Counted from the stretch's first letter, positions 28,296 through 39,324 are shown. The stretch is DNA of 43,000 nucleotides from Fistulifera solaris (GCA_030295235.1 AP026122.1:1-43000); one strand, 5' to 3'. The notes: generated by a model not told the origin, from the letters alone. Numbers and translations: made by a program.

Positions 28296-28854
28296 TATTT
28301 TTATTAAAACTTCCCATGGTGAAATAAACTCAAAAGTTCTATATTCTTGAGCTAATTCTACATTTTCGTATACAACTCGATTTTTGTTACATTGTACCGT
28401 GCTTCAGTATATCCACTTAAAGGAAAATCTTTTCTTAACGGGTAACCTTGAAAACCATAATCAGTTAATAAACGAGTCAAACTTGAATGATTAAGAAAAA
28501 ATATACCATACATGTCAAAATTTCAGATTCCCACCATCCTGCTGCTGGAAATACTTTTTGAATAGAGTGTACTGGAGTTAATTCATCTGTTAAAATTTTT
28601 ATTCTAACTCTTCCATTGTAATGAATACTTAAAAGATCGTAGACAACTTGAAATCTATATAAGTTTTCAGGATAGTCTACTCCTGAAACACAAGTTAAAA
28701 CTTTAAATCGATAATTAAAATGATTTTTAAGAACTTGCATCACGTTTACTATGGAGTTAGTTGGAGTTAAAAATACTGCTTCTTCTTCATTATAAAGTTC
28801 GAATCTTACGATTGGTAATATTTTAATTATATTTTCACTTATAGATAATAGCAT
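28296..28854 (-). CDS. nad9: NADH dehydrogenase subunit 9 (30-kDa)
   Basis: Nad9 is a peripheral-arm subunit of complex I next to Nad7. The start is [51 protein letters not shown] and [18 protein letters not shown] follow. After indels come the conserved [36 protein letters not shown] and SPWE. The stop is masked by A-run errors just before the rps14 ATG. About 186 codons is the usual size. It follows rpl31. Confidence 0.95.
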
Positions 28855-28872
28855 TTATATTAATTTAAAATT

Positions 28873-29052
28873 TTAAATATTGTTTTTATATTTAACAGAC
28901 TGATAAGAAGTTTTAGTAAAATTAGTGGTTTGTTTTTGTTTAAAAAAGTTTTTATGATCTTTATCATATGCTTTAAATTGCTTAAAAGCTGGACTAGATA
29001 AAGTAGTTAAATTTATACTTCCATCAGATAATAACTGAATATATTTTGTCAT
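28873..29052 (-). CDS. rpl31: Probable ribosomal protein bL31
   Basis: bL31 sits at the large/small subunit bridge. The 59-residue ORF is intact: MTKYIQLLSDGSINLTT, then SSPAFKQFKAYDKDHKNFFK and a basic tail SYQSVKYKNNI. The early 'LSDGS' and central 'D..H' resemble the short mitochondrial L31 known in stramenopiles and jakobids. Zinc-binding cysteines are absent, as in those. The start is 3 nt after the nad7 stop, and nad9 follows. An unrelated small protein is possible but less likely. Confidence 0.65.
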   Translation of the reverse strand: MTKYIQLLSDGSINLTTLSSPAFKQFKAYDKDHKNFFKQKQTTNFTKTSYQSVKYKNNI

Positions 29053-29055
29053 TTT

Positions 29056-30245
29056 TTACCTATCAATTTCACCAAAAACAACGTCTAGAGTTCCAATAAT
29101 AGTTACAACATCAGCTAGCATGTGGCCACGTGACATATAGTCTAAAGCTTGCAGATGACCAAATCCTGGTGCTTTTATTTTACACCTGTAAGGTTTATTA
29201 GTATTGTCTGAAACTAAATAAACACCAAATTCACCTTTTGGTGCTTCAGTTGCTGTATAAGTTTCATTAGCTGGAATAGAAATTCCATTTGTGTAAATTT
29301 TAAAATGATGAATCATACCTTCCATAGAAGATTTCATTTCAGTTCTAGTCGGTGGGCATAGTTTATTGTCATTTGTCTTAACTAATCCTTCTGGAATCTT
29401 ATTTAAACATTGTGAAATTATATTTAATGACTCTTTCATTTCAATAATTCTAATTAAATATCTATCATAACAATCACCGTTTGTTCCAACTGGAATAGCA
29501 AAATCAATTTGATCATATATCTCATAAGGTTGACTTTTTCTTAAATCCCAGTTTATACCCGAACCTCTTAGCATTACTCCACTAAATCCCCAATCCATAG
29601 CGTCTTTAGAAGAAACAACTCCTACATCAATTAGTCTCTGTTTCCAAATTCGGTTTTCAGACAACATTTCCTCAATTTCTAATAATCTATTAGTAAACTG
29701 CTCTACAAAAATATAAATATCTGAAAGCAAACCTTTAGGCAGATCTACATGAACACCACCAGGTCTAAAATAAAAGCATGCATTCTTGCACCAGAAACTC
29801 TTTCGTAAAACTCCATCAATTTTTCACGCTCCTCGAAACCCCAAAGCATAGGAGTCATAGCACCAACATCCATAGCATGGCAGCCGACTGCAAGCAAGTG
29901 ATTTAAAATACGAGTAATTTCGGCAAATATTACACGAATATATTTCGCTCTTTCAGGAATTTTACAATTCAATAATTTTTCAACAGCTAAGCAATATGAA
30001 TGCTCTTGAGCTAGCATAGACACATAATCTAATCGATCAAAATATGGCAAAGCTTGTAAATAATTTTTATATTCTATTAATTTTCGGTTCCTCTATGTAA
30101 AAGTCCGATATGTGGAGTTGCTTTTATCACAGTTTCACCTTTTAACTCAAGTAATAATCTTAAAACACCGTGCGCAGCTGGATGCTGTGGTCCGAAATTT
30201 AAAGTAAAATTTTTACTTTTTAATAAATCCTTTTTTAAAAGTCAT
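29056..30245 (-). CDS. nad7: NADH dehydrogenase subunit 7 (49-kDa)
   Basis: Nad7 is the core peripheral-arm subunit of complex I that shapes the quinone site. It starts [20 protein letters not shown] with [10 protein letters not shown] and [12 protein letters not shown], then [29 protein letters not shown] and [32 protein letters not shown] and [11 protein letters not shown] follow, and the C-terminal part has [17 protein letters not shown] and FGEIDR-TAA at 29056. Breaks near 30220, 30085 and 29740 are single-base. About 396 codons is normal. Confidence 0.97.
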
Positions 30246-30282
30246 AAAATATATTTAAAATACAAATTTTATTATAGACTGC

Positions 30283-30356
30283 TAAGCTTAAGTAGACTTG
30301 AACTACCGACCTTGCGCTTATCAGGCACATGCTCTAACCAACTGAGCTATAAGCTT
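30283..30356 (-). tRNA. trnI(gat): tRNA-Ile(GAU)
   Basis: Acceptor AAGCTTA/TAAGCTT, discriminator A, anticodon stem TGTGC/GCGCA around CTGATAA giving GAT, and T arm GGTAG-TTCAAGT-CTACT. It reads AUU and AUC. It lies between cox2 and nad7. Confidence 0.94.
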
Positions 30357-30364
30357 TTAACTTA

Positions 30365-31157
30365 TTAATTAAACTCTAAATTTGACATTATCACATAATG
30401 ATACTGTACAGATGGAACTGCAAATAAAACAATAGGCATAAATCCATGGTTAACACCACAAATCTCACTACACTGTCCAAAGAAAAGTCCAAATCTCTTA
30501 ATGAATAAATTAGCTTGATTCAATCTTCCTGGGCAAGCATCTACTTTTATTCCAAAAGATGGGATAGTCCAACTATGTAATACGTCTACTGCAGTAATTA
30601 ACAATCGCAAGTGGGTATTTGTAGGTAAGATAACACGTTTATTTGTTTCTAAATTCCGAAAAAACCCATTGCATTTTTTCTTTTAATGACTCATCAGTAA
30701 GCATATAACAAGAATATTTTAAATGCTGAGTACCTGAACAAGAGTTGAAATCAGAAATTTCGTAACTCCAATACCATTGGTGACCTAAAATCTTTAAAGT
30801 TAACTCAGGATTTGAAATTTCGTCTAAACTATACAAAAGAGAAAAAGACGGTGAAGCTATACTTAAAAGAATTAAAGCAGGAACAGAAGTCCAAATAATT
30901 TCTAATGCGTTATTATGAGTAAAATTACTTGGTTTACTGTTACTAAATTCCATAAAGTTTCTTATAACTAAAAATAATAACCAAGCTACTACAGTCACAA
31001 TCGCAATAATTACAAACAATAAATGAAGGTTAAATAAAAAATACCCTCCATAACTGTAGTGGCAGGATCTTGAAATCCTAATTGATATGCTGAACTACTA
31101 TCTCCGAACCAATTACTTATAATTATAAACACAGGGATAGAAGTGTTTTAAAAACAT
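30365..31157 (-). CDS. cox2: Cytochrome c oxidase subunit II
   Basis: Cox2 carries the CuA centre that takes electrons from cytochrome c. The N-terminal part [17 protein letters not shown] with VMEGIF and a membrane helix leads, after indels, to [25 protein letters not shown] and [10 protein letters not shown]. The C-terminal CuA loop reads [20 protein letters not shown], then [16 protein letters not shown], with both Cys, the His and the Met in place. TAA at 30365. ATG 31157 with one corrected A. About 264 codons. Confidence 0.97.
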
Positions 31158-31194
31158 TTTATTATTTAATATTCAATTTAACGAAAGAATATTT

Positions 31195-31590
31195 TTAGTC
31201 CCAGTCTAACGCACGAACATACCAGACGTAAAAACCAATACCTAACTCAAATAAGAAATCAATCATAGACCAAAACCTAATAGATCTAATTTAGCTAAAG
31301 AAACACACCAAGGGATTAAAAACATAATTTCGATATCGAAAATAATGAATAAAATAGCAATTACACAAAATCGAACGTCAAATGTATGACGAGTATCTTC
31401 GTAAGGCTCAAAGCCACACTCATAAGCCGATAATTTTTCAGGATCGGGATTTTGTCTAACTAAAAATAAGACGCACCAATAATAACAATGGTTAATAAAA
31501 CAGCAATTACTAAAAAGTTAAAAGAACAGAATATTCTTTTTTATTAAAGAGTCTTCGAAAAAACATCATATTATAATCAAAATTTGCCAT
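31195..31590 (-). CDS. nad3: NADH dehydrogenase subunit 3
   Basis: Nad3 is a small membrane subunit of complex [17 protein letters not shown] is followed by the conserved [20 protein letters not shown], with the Cys-containing loop, then [20 protein letters not shown] with FLIPW and a last helix ending [11 protein letters not shown]. Indels near 31510, 31480 and 31270 break the frame. The start is uncertain: ATG 31590 (7 nt after cox3) or the ATG pair near 31569. About 120-130 codons. Confidence 0.95.
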
Positions 31591-31596
31591 GAAAAT

Positions 31597-32478
31597 TTAT
31601 TTATTACTCCACCAGTATACATTTATAAATAAGAATAACCAAACAACATCTACAAAATGCCAATACCAAATGGCAGATTCAAAACCAAAATGGTGTCTAT
31701 TTGTAAAATGATTTAGTACAATACGAATAAATGAAACTAATAATGCAATAGTTCCAACGAAAACGTGAAATCCATGAAATCCAGTTGCCATGTAGAAACA
31801 AGAACCATATATACCATCACTAATAGTAAAAGGTGCATTTACATACTCGAAACCCTGTAAACAAGTAAAAATAGTAGCTAAAACTAGAGTGAAAAGTAAA
31901 GCTACTAAAGTATGCTTTTAGCTCTTGATAATAAAGCATGATGAGCCCAAGTTACGCTAGCACCTGAAGTTAATAAAATAAAAGTATTTGTTAAAGGAAC
32001 AGTGTAAGTACTAATAGTACTAATAGCTTTTGGTGGCCACACTCCACCTAAGTTATAGGTTGGAGCGATACTAGAGTGAAAAATGCCCAAAAGAATGCAA
32101 AAAACATAATCTCCGAAACAATAAATAAAATCATTCCTAATCGTAGACCTTTTGAACAGTAACAGTATGTGTATCCTCGAATGTAGCTTCTCGAACAATA
32201 TCTCGCCACCAGGTATACATTGTGTATAAAACAATCAAAAATCCTGTAATTAAAAGATTCCACCCTCCTATAAATTTATGCATATATAAAACAACTCCGC
32301 TAGTTAACATGAAAGCACCAAAAGACGCAAAAATAGGCCAAGGGCTAGGATCTACTAGATGATAAGAATGAGTTGTTTTAAATATTTAAATTGTTCTTTT
32401 AGTAATAAAGTATTAGACACTTTACCGCTTTTATTTTTTACTCGAGTTAATATTTATTAAATTATGTAAGATATTCAT
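31597..32478 (-). CDS. cox3: Cytochrome c oxidase subunit III
   Basis: Cox3 is a structural membrane subunit of complex IV. The core starts [64 protein letters not shown] and [19 protein letters not shown] follow, ending YWWSNK-TAA. The nearest in-frame ATG (32478) adds about 40 Lys/Leu-rich residues before the usual N-terminus. It lies exactly at the 3' end of tRNA-like element B, so a leaderless mRNA would result from cleavage there. At least five indels are present. Confidence 0.96.
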
Positions 32479-32571
32479 TGTAAGAAATAAGATTTGAACT
32501 TATAATTAAGGAACTTTTAACATTCTTATTAGTTGTCTCATTTGTAACATTTTTGCTACCAACTTTCTTAC
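32479..32571 (-). other. tRNA-like element B (acceptor stem + T arm), between rps13 and cox3
   Basis: A perfect 7-bp stem GTAAGAA/TTCTTAC, an A in the discriminator position and T arm ATAAG-TTCAAAT-CTTAT have exact tRNA geometry. The ~60 nt inside hold no normal D or anticodon arm; possible stems are AGTTG/CAACT enclosing GTAGC/GTTAC, and TAAG/CTTA. The rps13 TAA ends 1 nt before it and the cox3 ATG begins directly after its discriminator base. A punctuation signal for RNase P and RNase Z is the natural reading. A highly degenerate class II tRNA is the alternative. Confidence 0.75.
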
Positions 32572-32572
32572 T

Positions 32573-32940
32573 TTAAAAAAATAAAATTTTTAAATTATAA
32601 AAATCGCTTTTGGAAGTGTTCGCATTCGTATGAGTTCTTTGACCTCGTACGGGTAATCCTTGCCGCAATCTTATCCCTCTATAAGATTTTATAGAAAATA
32701 AACGATTTTTATCTAAAGATTTTATTTTTTAAATCACCTAAAACCATTATATTAGAAGATTCCAAAGACTGAGCAAGTTTCGAAATCTGCTCTTTAGTTA
32801 AATCTTTTATTTTTAAATTTTTGAGAAACCTAATTTTTACAAATTAGATTCGAATTAGATTGTCCTATACCAAAGACACGTGTCATTGCGAAAGAAACCG
32901 ACTTATTTTCCGGTAACTCTGATTCAAATAAATAAACCAT
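32573..32940 (-). CDS. rps13: Ribosomal protein uS13
   Basis: uS13 is a small-subunit head protein contacting tRNA. It starts [20 protein letters not shown] with [33 protein letters not shown] follows, and the diagnostic C-terminus has [20 protein letters not shown] with NANTSKS. It stops with TAA at 32573. About 122 codons. Its ATG follows the nad4 TAA with no spacer. Three or four indels occur. Confidence 0.94.
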
Positions 32941-34391
32941 TTAAAAATAAAGTAATTCTACTAAATAATTTACACTCATATGAATTGAGCTTAAAATATA
33001 TTAGGATAAATACCAATAATGAAAGTACCTAAAATTAAAGGTAAAAATAATATACTTTCTCTAAAACTTAAATCTAAAAATGTTTGAGTGTACTGAATTT
33101 TTAAATTTCCAAAAGCAATTCTGTTAAATAGCCATAATGAATAAGCTCCACTAATAATTACTCCAGTTGCTCCTAGGAAAGTAATTGTTGTATTAACTTT
33201 AAATGAACCTACTAATATTAAAAATTCACCGACAAAACTACTTGTTCCTGGAAAAGCGATATTAGCAATGGTAAAGAACAGAAATACTGCTATATATAAA
33301 GGCATAACTGTGGCAAGTCCTCCATAGTACTGAACAATTCTAGTTCTGTATCGATCATAAACAACTCCAATTACAAGAAATAAAGCACTTGCAACAAAAC
33401 CATGACTTAAGCTTTGTAAAATAGCTCCCTCAAGACCTATATTATTGAAACTAAAAATACCAATTATAACTAGATTCATGTGAGCTATGGATGTATAAGC
33501 AATAATTCGTTTAAAATCAGTTTGACGAATAGCAGTAAACGAAGTGTAAATAATTCCAACAGCAGCAATAGTATACACAAGTGGAGTAAAAAACGAAGCT
33601 TTAGGAAAAGAGGAAGAGAAAAACGAATAAAACCATAGGTCCCTAATTTTAATAACACTCCAGCTAAGATAACCGAACCTGCTGTAGGGGCTTCGACATG
33701 TGCTTCAGGTAACCATAAATGAACAGGAAGCATAGGAACTTTACTAGCGAATGCTATAAAAAAGTTAACCACATTATTTTTGTTCGATATCTGAAAACCC
33801 AAATGTTAATAAAGTTTCGTAATCAGTAGTTCCAACCTGGCTAAATATATAAAGTATCGATAAAAGCATAACGACTGATCCTAATAAAGTATATAAGAAA
33901 AATAGTAAGATGCTAGTATTTTTCGTTCTCTAGAACCCCAAATACCAATAATCAAAAACATTGGAATCAGTACACTTTCAAAGAAAATATAAAAAGTAAT
34001 AAATCTAATACACAAAAAGTTCCAATTAAAAAGAAATCTAATACTAAAAAGCTATTAAAAATTCTTTTACATTTGTACTAACGGAATTCCAGCTAGTTAA
34101 AAGACACAAAGGTATTAATAAAGTTGTTAAAAGTAAAAAAATAAAGAAATTCCATCTACACCTAAAATAAAATTTATATTAAAGTTAGGAAACCAAAATA
34201 GTTTAACCACAAATTGAAAAGAACCTACAGAATTTTGAAAAACCCCAAACTAGCAAAGAGGTAGTAAAAGATAAAGAAGCTGAAGTTAAGGCTATAAGCT
34301 TCATCAATTTCAGTTTTTGCAGGGGTAAATAATAATAAAACAATCCCAAAAATTGGGAATAATAAAGTATATATTAATAAATTTTTACCAT
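32941..34391 (-). CDS. nad4: NADH dehydrogenase subunit 4
   Basis: Nad4 is a proton-pumping antiporter-like subunit of complex I. The start [20 protein letters not shown] (one A restored) leads through frameshifted helices to the conserved [20 protein letters not shown] with [40 protein letters not shown] and [18 protein letters not shown]. It ends [22 protein letters not shown] at 32941, directly touching the rps13 ATG. About 483 codons. At least eight breaks occur, mostly in 33800-34330. Confidence 0.97.
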
Positions 34392-34404
34392 AATTTTTGT
34401 TTAT

Positions 34405-34478
34405 TACACTCTATAGGATTTGAACCTATGACCATCAGTTTAGAAAACTGTTGCTCTATCCAACTGAGCTAAGAATGC
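34405..34478 (-). tRNA. trnR(tct): tRNA-Arg(UCU)
   Basis: Acceptor GCATTCT/AGAGTGT, discriminator A, anticodon stem ACAGT/ACTGA around TTTCTAA giving TCT, and T arm ATAGG-TTCAAAT-CCTAT. It reads AGR codons. It lies 13 nt upstream of nad4. Confidence 0.94.
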
Positions 34479-34502
34479 ATCTATTTTTAAAATATAAATC
34501 AT

Positions 34503-34576
34503 TAATGAAAAAGGGACTCGAACCCCTGACATTTGGATCATGATTCCAACGTTCTAACCAACTGAACTATTCCATC
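34503..34576 (-). tRNA. trnM(cat): tRNA-Met(CAU), probably the elongator
   Basis: Acceptor GATGGAA/TTTCATT, discriminator A, anticodon stem TTGGA/TCCAA around ATCATGA giving CAT, and T arm AGGGG-TTCGAGT-CCCTT. The TTGGA...TCCAA stem is like elongator Met tRNAs. It starts 1 nt after the nad2 stop. Confidence 0.92.
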
Positions 34577-34577
34577 T

Positions 34578-36282
34578 TTATTTATTAAAAGGATAATCGA
34601 TAGGAAGACTTGAATAAGTAACAGGATCCACAAATAGAGCCAAAGAAATCTTATAACAAGCTAAATATAATAAAGTTGGGTTACAAAATAAAAAAATTAG
34701 CGCAAATATTAAAACACTTAAAATAATAGTTTTTCTGAGTTTATAGGATAATATAATTTTCCTACTAAAATATTTTCGAAGTATAAAACCTTTATTAGTC
34801 TAATATAATAAAAGTAGAAACCACACTAAATACAATACTAGCTAAAGCTGGTAAATAATAAGAATTAATAATTAAAGGCAAAAATACACCCAATTTAGCT
34901 AAAAATCCAACAAGAGGTGGAATTCCTGCAATAGAGAACATAGTTAGAGATAATGCTAAAGAAAGAGGTATATTTGATTTTCTTAGTAATGCGAGATCAC
35001 CTAATTCTTTATTGTATTTAGTCGTAATATTTTTCTTTTTAATCTTAAAAACAATAGAATCGACCACACGCATAAACTAGAAATCATATAAATTATCATA
35101 TAAACTAATGCCATTTGAACTCCAGTAAAAGTGTCGGAACCCATTGCAATTAATATGTAACCCATGTGACTAGTAGAACTATACGCTAATAAAGTTTTTA
35201 ATTTTCGTTGCTTTAATCCTCCAAACGAACCAACGAAAATACTAAAAACTCCAATAGATAAGAAATAAAAGTCCCACCATTCTTTTATCTCAAAGAAAGC
35301 CATGTGACAAAGTCTGATTAGAACTACCAGTATACTTAATTTAGTAATTACTGCAAAGAATATCGTTGAACTAGTAGGAGATCCTTCATAAACATCTAAC
35401 GACCATAAATGAAACGGAGCTGCTGCTAATTTGATAAATAAACTAAATAAAATTAAAGTTAAACCTATTTCAACAAAATTAAAATAGTCGATGGTATAAC
35501 CAAACAATAAATCGTCAAAAGTCAAATCGTAAACTTCAATAAGTCTAGCGTAACTTGCTCTAAAGCTAAATGAAAAAGCCACGACTCAAAGAAAAACTTG
35601 GTAAATAGCCTATTCCAGGAAACCATTGTACCATAACATAATCATAAATAGAAGCATTATACATTCGATAAAAATCAAAAAATTTATAGATCCAGTAAAG
35701 CCGTAAATAAATGAACTTCCTAATAAAAAGGCAGACGAAACGGCACCAGTAATAAAATATTTTATACCACTTTCAACCGAATAACTTGATGTTTTTGAAA
35801 GAAGCTAAAACATATAAAGCAAGACTAGATAATTCGATTGCTAAATAAGTAAGCAATAAATCATTACTACTACACATGATCAGTAAACCTAAAACAGAAA
35901 ATAAAATAATAATTAAATATTCAAATGATGTTAACTTTTGCTCTTTTAAAGAATCGGCAACAAATAGAAAATAAAGCCCTGAAAAAGCATAACCAAAAGC
36001 GTGTAAAAGATGCAAGAGAGTCATAGATTACAGCGTTACTAAATGACAAAATATCCATGAAATACGATGCTGAAGTAAGATCATCGTTTAGAATTAAATA
36101 GCATGCCATAAAAGTGTTAAAGCCATACACTCACTAACCGCCTTTTGTAACATTAGCCCATTTGAATTATAAGTGATCAAAGTAATCACTATTAATATAT
36201 AAATAATACTAAGAGTAATAAAATACTCAGGAAATACAGTAAAAGACTGTAAAGAAACTACATTATATAAATTATTTACCAT
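34578..36282 (-). CDS. nad2: NADH dehydrogenase subunit 2
   Basis: Nad2 is a proton-pumping subunit of complex I. The start [20 protein letters not shown] is followed by [35 protein letters not shown] with [42 protein letters not shown] and [20 protein letters not shown]. It ends [13 protein letters not shown] 1 nt before trnM. About 568 codons is long, as in other stramenopiles. At least six breaks are present (36140, 36010, 35770, 35600, 35060, 34790). Its first 11 bp overlap the nad6 end. Confidence 0.96.
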
Positions 36283-36878
36283 CAAATTTGTCAAAGAAGA
36301 AACTCGAATTTCGAGATAATTGTTTAGAAATAGACTGTTCTAATATTTGGCTTTTATTAAAATTATTTGTTAAATAAACAACTCCAATTAAAACAAGTAA
36401 TAATGTAAAACCAGCAATTAAAAATGTAAAACAAAGTAAGAATATAAAACGTGACCATAAACTTCGACGTCGGATACAGAATCAACCATGTCATACCAGT
36501 TTTGATATTTATTAAAGTAAAAAATTTGCTAAAAATTAGTATTAAAATGATCAGAAACTAAATTTAACAAAGGAATAAGGAAGAAAATGAAAAAACAAAA
36601 CCAATAGGAATATATTTTAAAGCATTCTTTGATAAATTGATTGATTTTGTATCTAACATCATAATAGCAAATAAAAATAAAACAGCTATTGCACCAACAT
36701 AAATCACAATGAAAAGTAGAGCTAAGAACTCACATTCTAACAAAAATAGTAAGAACGATGAAAAATAAAACACCCAACAAGGAATAGTAAAGAAAAACGG
36801 GATGTTTTGAAACAATAACCATAAAAGCACAAAAACTAAAAGAGAGGAAAATATTATAAACAATGTATTAGAATTCAT
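36272..36878 (-). CDS. nad6: NADH dehydrogenase subunit 6
   Basis: Nad6 is a membrane subunit of complex I. The intact N-terminal part MNSNTLFIIFSSLLVFVLLW carries the typical FIVIYVGAIAVLFLFAIMML helix. After breaks near 36565 and 36530 the frame continues NKYQNWYDMVDSVSDVEVYG, two more helices (FLIAGFTLLLVLIGVVYLTN) and a tail [13 protein letters not shown]. The stop overlaps the nad2 start codon region by 11 bp. About 202 codons. Confidence 0.93.
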
Positions 36879-36979
36879 TTAATAAAATATATAATTTATA
36901 GATTATAGAAGAAAAAGATTGAAATTTTTTATAAAATGTTACAAATTTTTATTAGTATACATTTTTACGAATTGAAACA

Positions 36980-37062
36980 ATTAAAATTTTTAAATGATTC
37001 CCTACAAATAGTATTTGAAAAAATTTTAATAAACACTTGAGTTCAAAACGAGTTCAGGTTAA
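36980..37062 (-). rRNA. rrn5: Possible 5S rRNA remnant or permuted 5S rRNA (tentative)
   Basis: This spacer between rns and nad6 contains, on the minus strand, CCTGAACTCG (37049-37058) and, 53 nt on, GTAGGGAA (36998-37005). These resemble the two best-conserved blocks of 5S rRNA (CCGAACTC and GTAGGGAA) in the right order and nearly the right distance. The ~40 nt that normally precede the first block are not there, because tRNA-like element C lies directly upstream. So it would have to be circularly permuted, as known from brown-algal mitochondria, or a chance match. No full fold could be drawn by eye. Confidence 0.25.
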
Positions 37063-37065
37063 AGA

Positions 37066-37113
37066 TATGAAAATAGGGATTGAACCTATAAAATCACCTA
37101 ATTGATTTTCATA
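37066..37113 (-). other. tRNA-like element C (minimal acceptor + T arm), after rns
   Basis: Stem TATGAAA/TTTCATA (extending to ATATGAAAA/TTTTCATAT) and T arm ATAGG-TTCAATC-CCTAT have tRNA 3'-half geometry. Only a small AATCA-ATTAGG-TGATT hairpin stands in place of the D and anticodon arms. At 48 nt it is the shortest of the three elements. It begins about 5 nt after the apparent 3' end of the small rRNA, so it may set that end. Confidence 0.65.
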
Positions 37114-37117
37114 TTTT

Positions 37118-38588
37118 TCCAGCTACACGTTCCCGTACAGCTACCTTGTTACGACTTCATCCAAATCGCTAATTTTTCAATCGGTTAGAACAAAGTCAAA
37201 CCTTCAAGTAAAACTAACTTTCTGCATGTGACGGGCGGTTTGTACAAGGCTAATTGACATATTCACCGCAACATTCTGATTTGCGATTACTAGTGATTCC
37301 AACTTCATGTAAACGAGTTGCAGCTTACAATCCGAACTGGGAAAACTTTTAGGAGATTAACAAAAATTTAATTTTAGTTACTTTTTGTAATTTTCATTGT
37401 AGCACGTGTAGCCCAATTCATAAGGGTCACATTGACTTGGCTTAATTCTTCCTTCCTTCAACTTATAATTGACTGTAACTTTAAAGCTTTTCTAAAATAT
37501 TTTAGAAAAGTAAATAATTAAAGTCAAGAGTTGCGTTCGTTAAGGAACTAACCAAACATCTCACGACACGAACTGACGACAGTCGTGCAACACCTGTAAT
37601 ATTTCATTTTTTAATTATCAGCAATAAATAAAAATAAAAATTTAATATTATGTCAAGAATTGGTAAGGTTTTGCGCGGATTATCGCATTAAACCACATGC
37701 TCCACCACTAGTATTAGCCCCCGTCAATTTCTTTGAGTTCCAACCTTGCGATCGTACTCCTCAGGCGGAGTGTTTATAGCGTTAGCTTAAAATCTAAATA
37801 AATTTTAATTTTACATTAAATTTCAACACTCATAATTTACAGGTATGGACTACCAGGGTCTCTAATCCTGTTTGCTACCCATACTTTCGTCCCTCAACGT
37901 CAGTTTTACCAAAAGTCGCCTTCGCTAATGGTATTCCTTTATATATTTACAGATTTTACCCTTTCGTATAAAATTCTACTTTTCTGTATAAAACTCAAGC
38001 AAAGCAGTATTACAAGCTGTTTTAAAGTTGGGCTTTAAATTTTAACAAGTAACTTACTTTACCGTCTACGGACTCTTTACGCCCAGTCATGATGAATAAC
38101 GCTTGCCCTTCCCGTATTACCGCGACTGCTGGCACGAGTATTAGCCAGGACTAATTCTTAAGTAATGTCATTATCATTCTTAATAAAGAAGTTTACAATC
38201 AAAAACCGTCTTTCGTTCATTTAGTATTGCTGGATCAGACTTTCGTCCATTGTCCAATATTCCTCACTGCTGGCCGAAAACTCAGCCTGGACCTTATTTC
38301 AGTTCCAGTGTGGTTGATCATCCTCTAAGACCAACTAAAGATCAAAGGCTTGGTAAGCTATTAAATTTACCAACTACCTAATCTTACGCAGACCCATCTT
38401 TTAGCAGAAATACAAAATAACATCGTAAAACTTTTAAAATATTCATGATTTATGATTTTGTCATGAACTAAAAGGTAGCAGTCTGCGCTTTCCTCACCCG
38501 TTCGCCACGAAAATAATTCCGTTAGACTTGCATGTGTAAAGCATACTAGTAGCGTTCATTCTGAGCCAGAATAAAACTCATATTATAA
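37118..38588 (-). rRNA. rns: Small-subunit ribosomal RNA
   Basis: Universal SSU elements are present on the minus strand in order: 5' TTCTGGCTCAGAATGAACGCTA (38551-38580 region), the 530 loop GTGCCAGCAGTCGCGGTAAT (near 38116-38135), CTGGTAGTCCATACC, the CAACGAACGCAACTC-type block, the decoding region TTGTACAAACCGCCCGTCAC (near 37229-37248) and GTCGTAACAAGGTAGC (37140-37155). About 1470 nt. Ends are estimated; the 3' end is set by element C. It lies about 90 bp downstream of rnl. Confidence 0.97.
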
Positions 38589-38679
38589 TAACATAAAATA
38601 TTTATATAAAATTAAGTTAATTTGAATTTAAATCTAATTTTGAATTATGAAATAATGTATAAAAATTTCACAAAGTTAA

Positions 38680-39279
38680 AAATTTAAGTATCAATTAGCA
38701 CTTGCCAGCTAAAAATTTTACAATTCTTACACTTCAAGCCTATCTATGTAATAGTCTTTTACATTTATATAAAACTGATTTTAAGGTTAATTTCTCGCTT
38801 AGATGCTTTCAGCGATTATTTATTACGAATTTAGCTACTCGACAGTGCTATTGGTATAACAATCGATTCACCAGAGATTCGCTTTCTCCGGTCCTCTCGT
38901 ACTAGGATTTAGTCCTTTCAGTTTTCAACACCTACGGTAGATAGGGACCAAACTGTCTCACGACGTTCTAAACTCAGATCATGTACCGCTTTCATTGGCG
39001 AACAGCCAAACCCTTGGAACCACTTACAGCTCCAGGATGCGATAATCCAACATCGAGGTGCCAAACCATTCCGTCGATAGGGTCTCTAGAGAATGATTAG
39101 CCTGTTATCCCTGGCGTACTCTTTTATTCTATTGGCTATAACCCGGGGTTTCCACTTAGAATTATCGGATCACTATAACCGACTTTCGTCCCTGTTTGAT
39201 TTGTCAATCTTACAGTCAAGCAAGTATATACTATTGCGCTTTAAAATTGGTATATATCAATTTAAACTTACCTTTGTAT

Positions 39280-39324
<45 letters not shown>

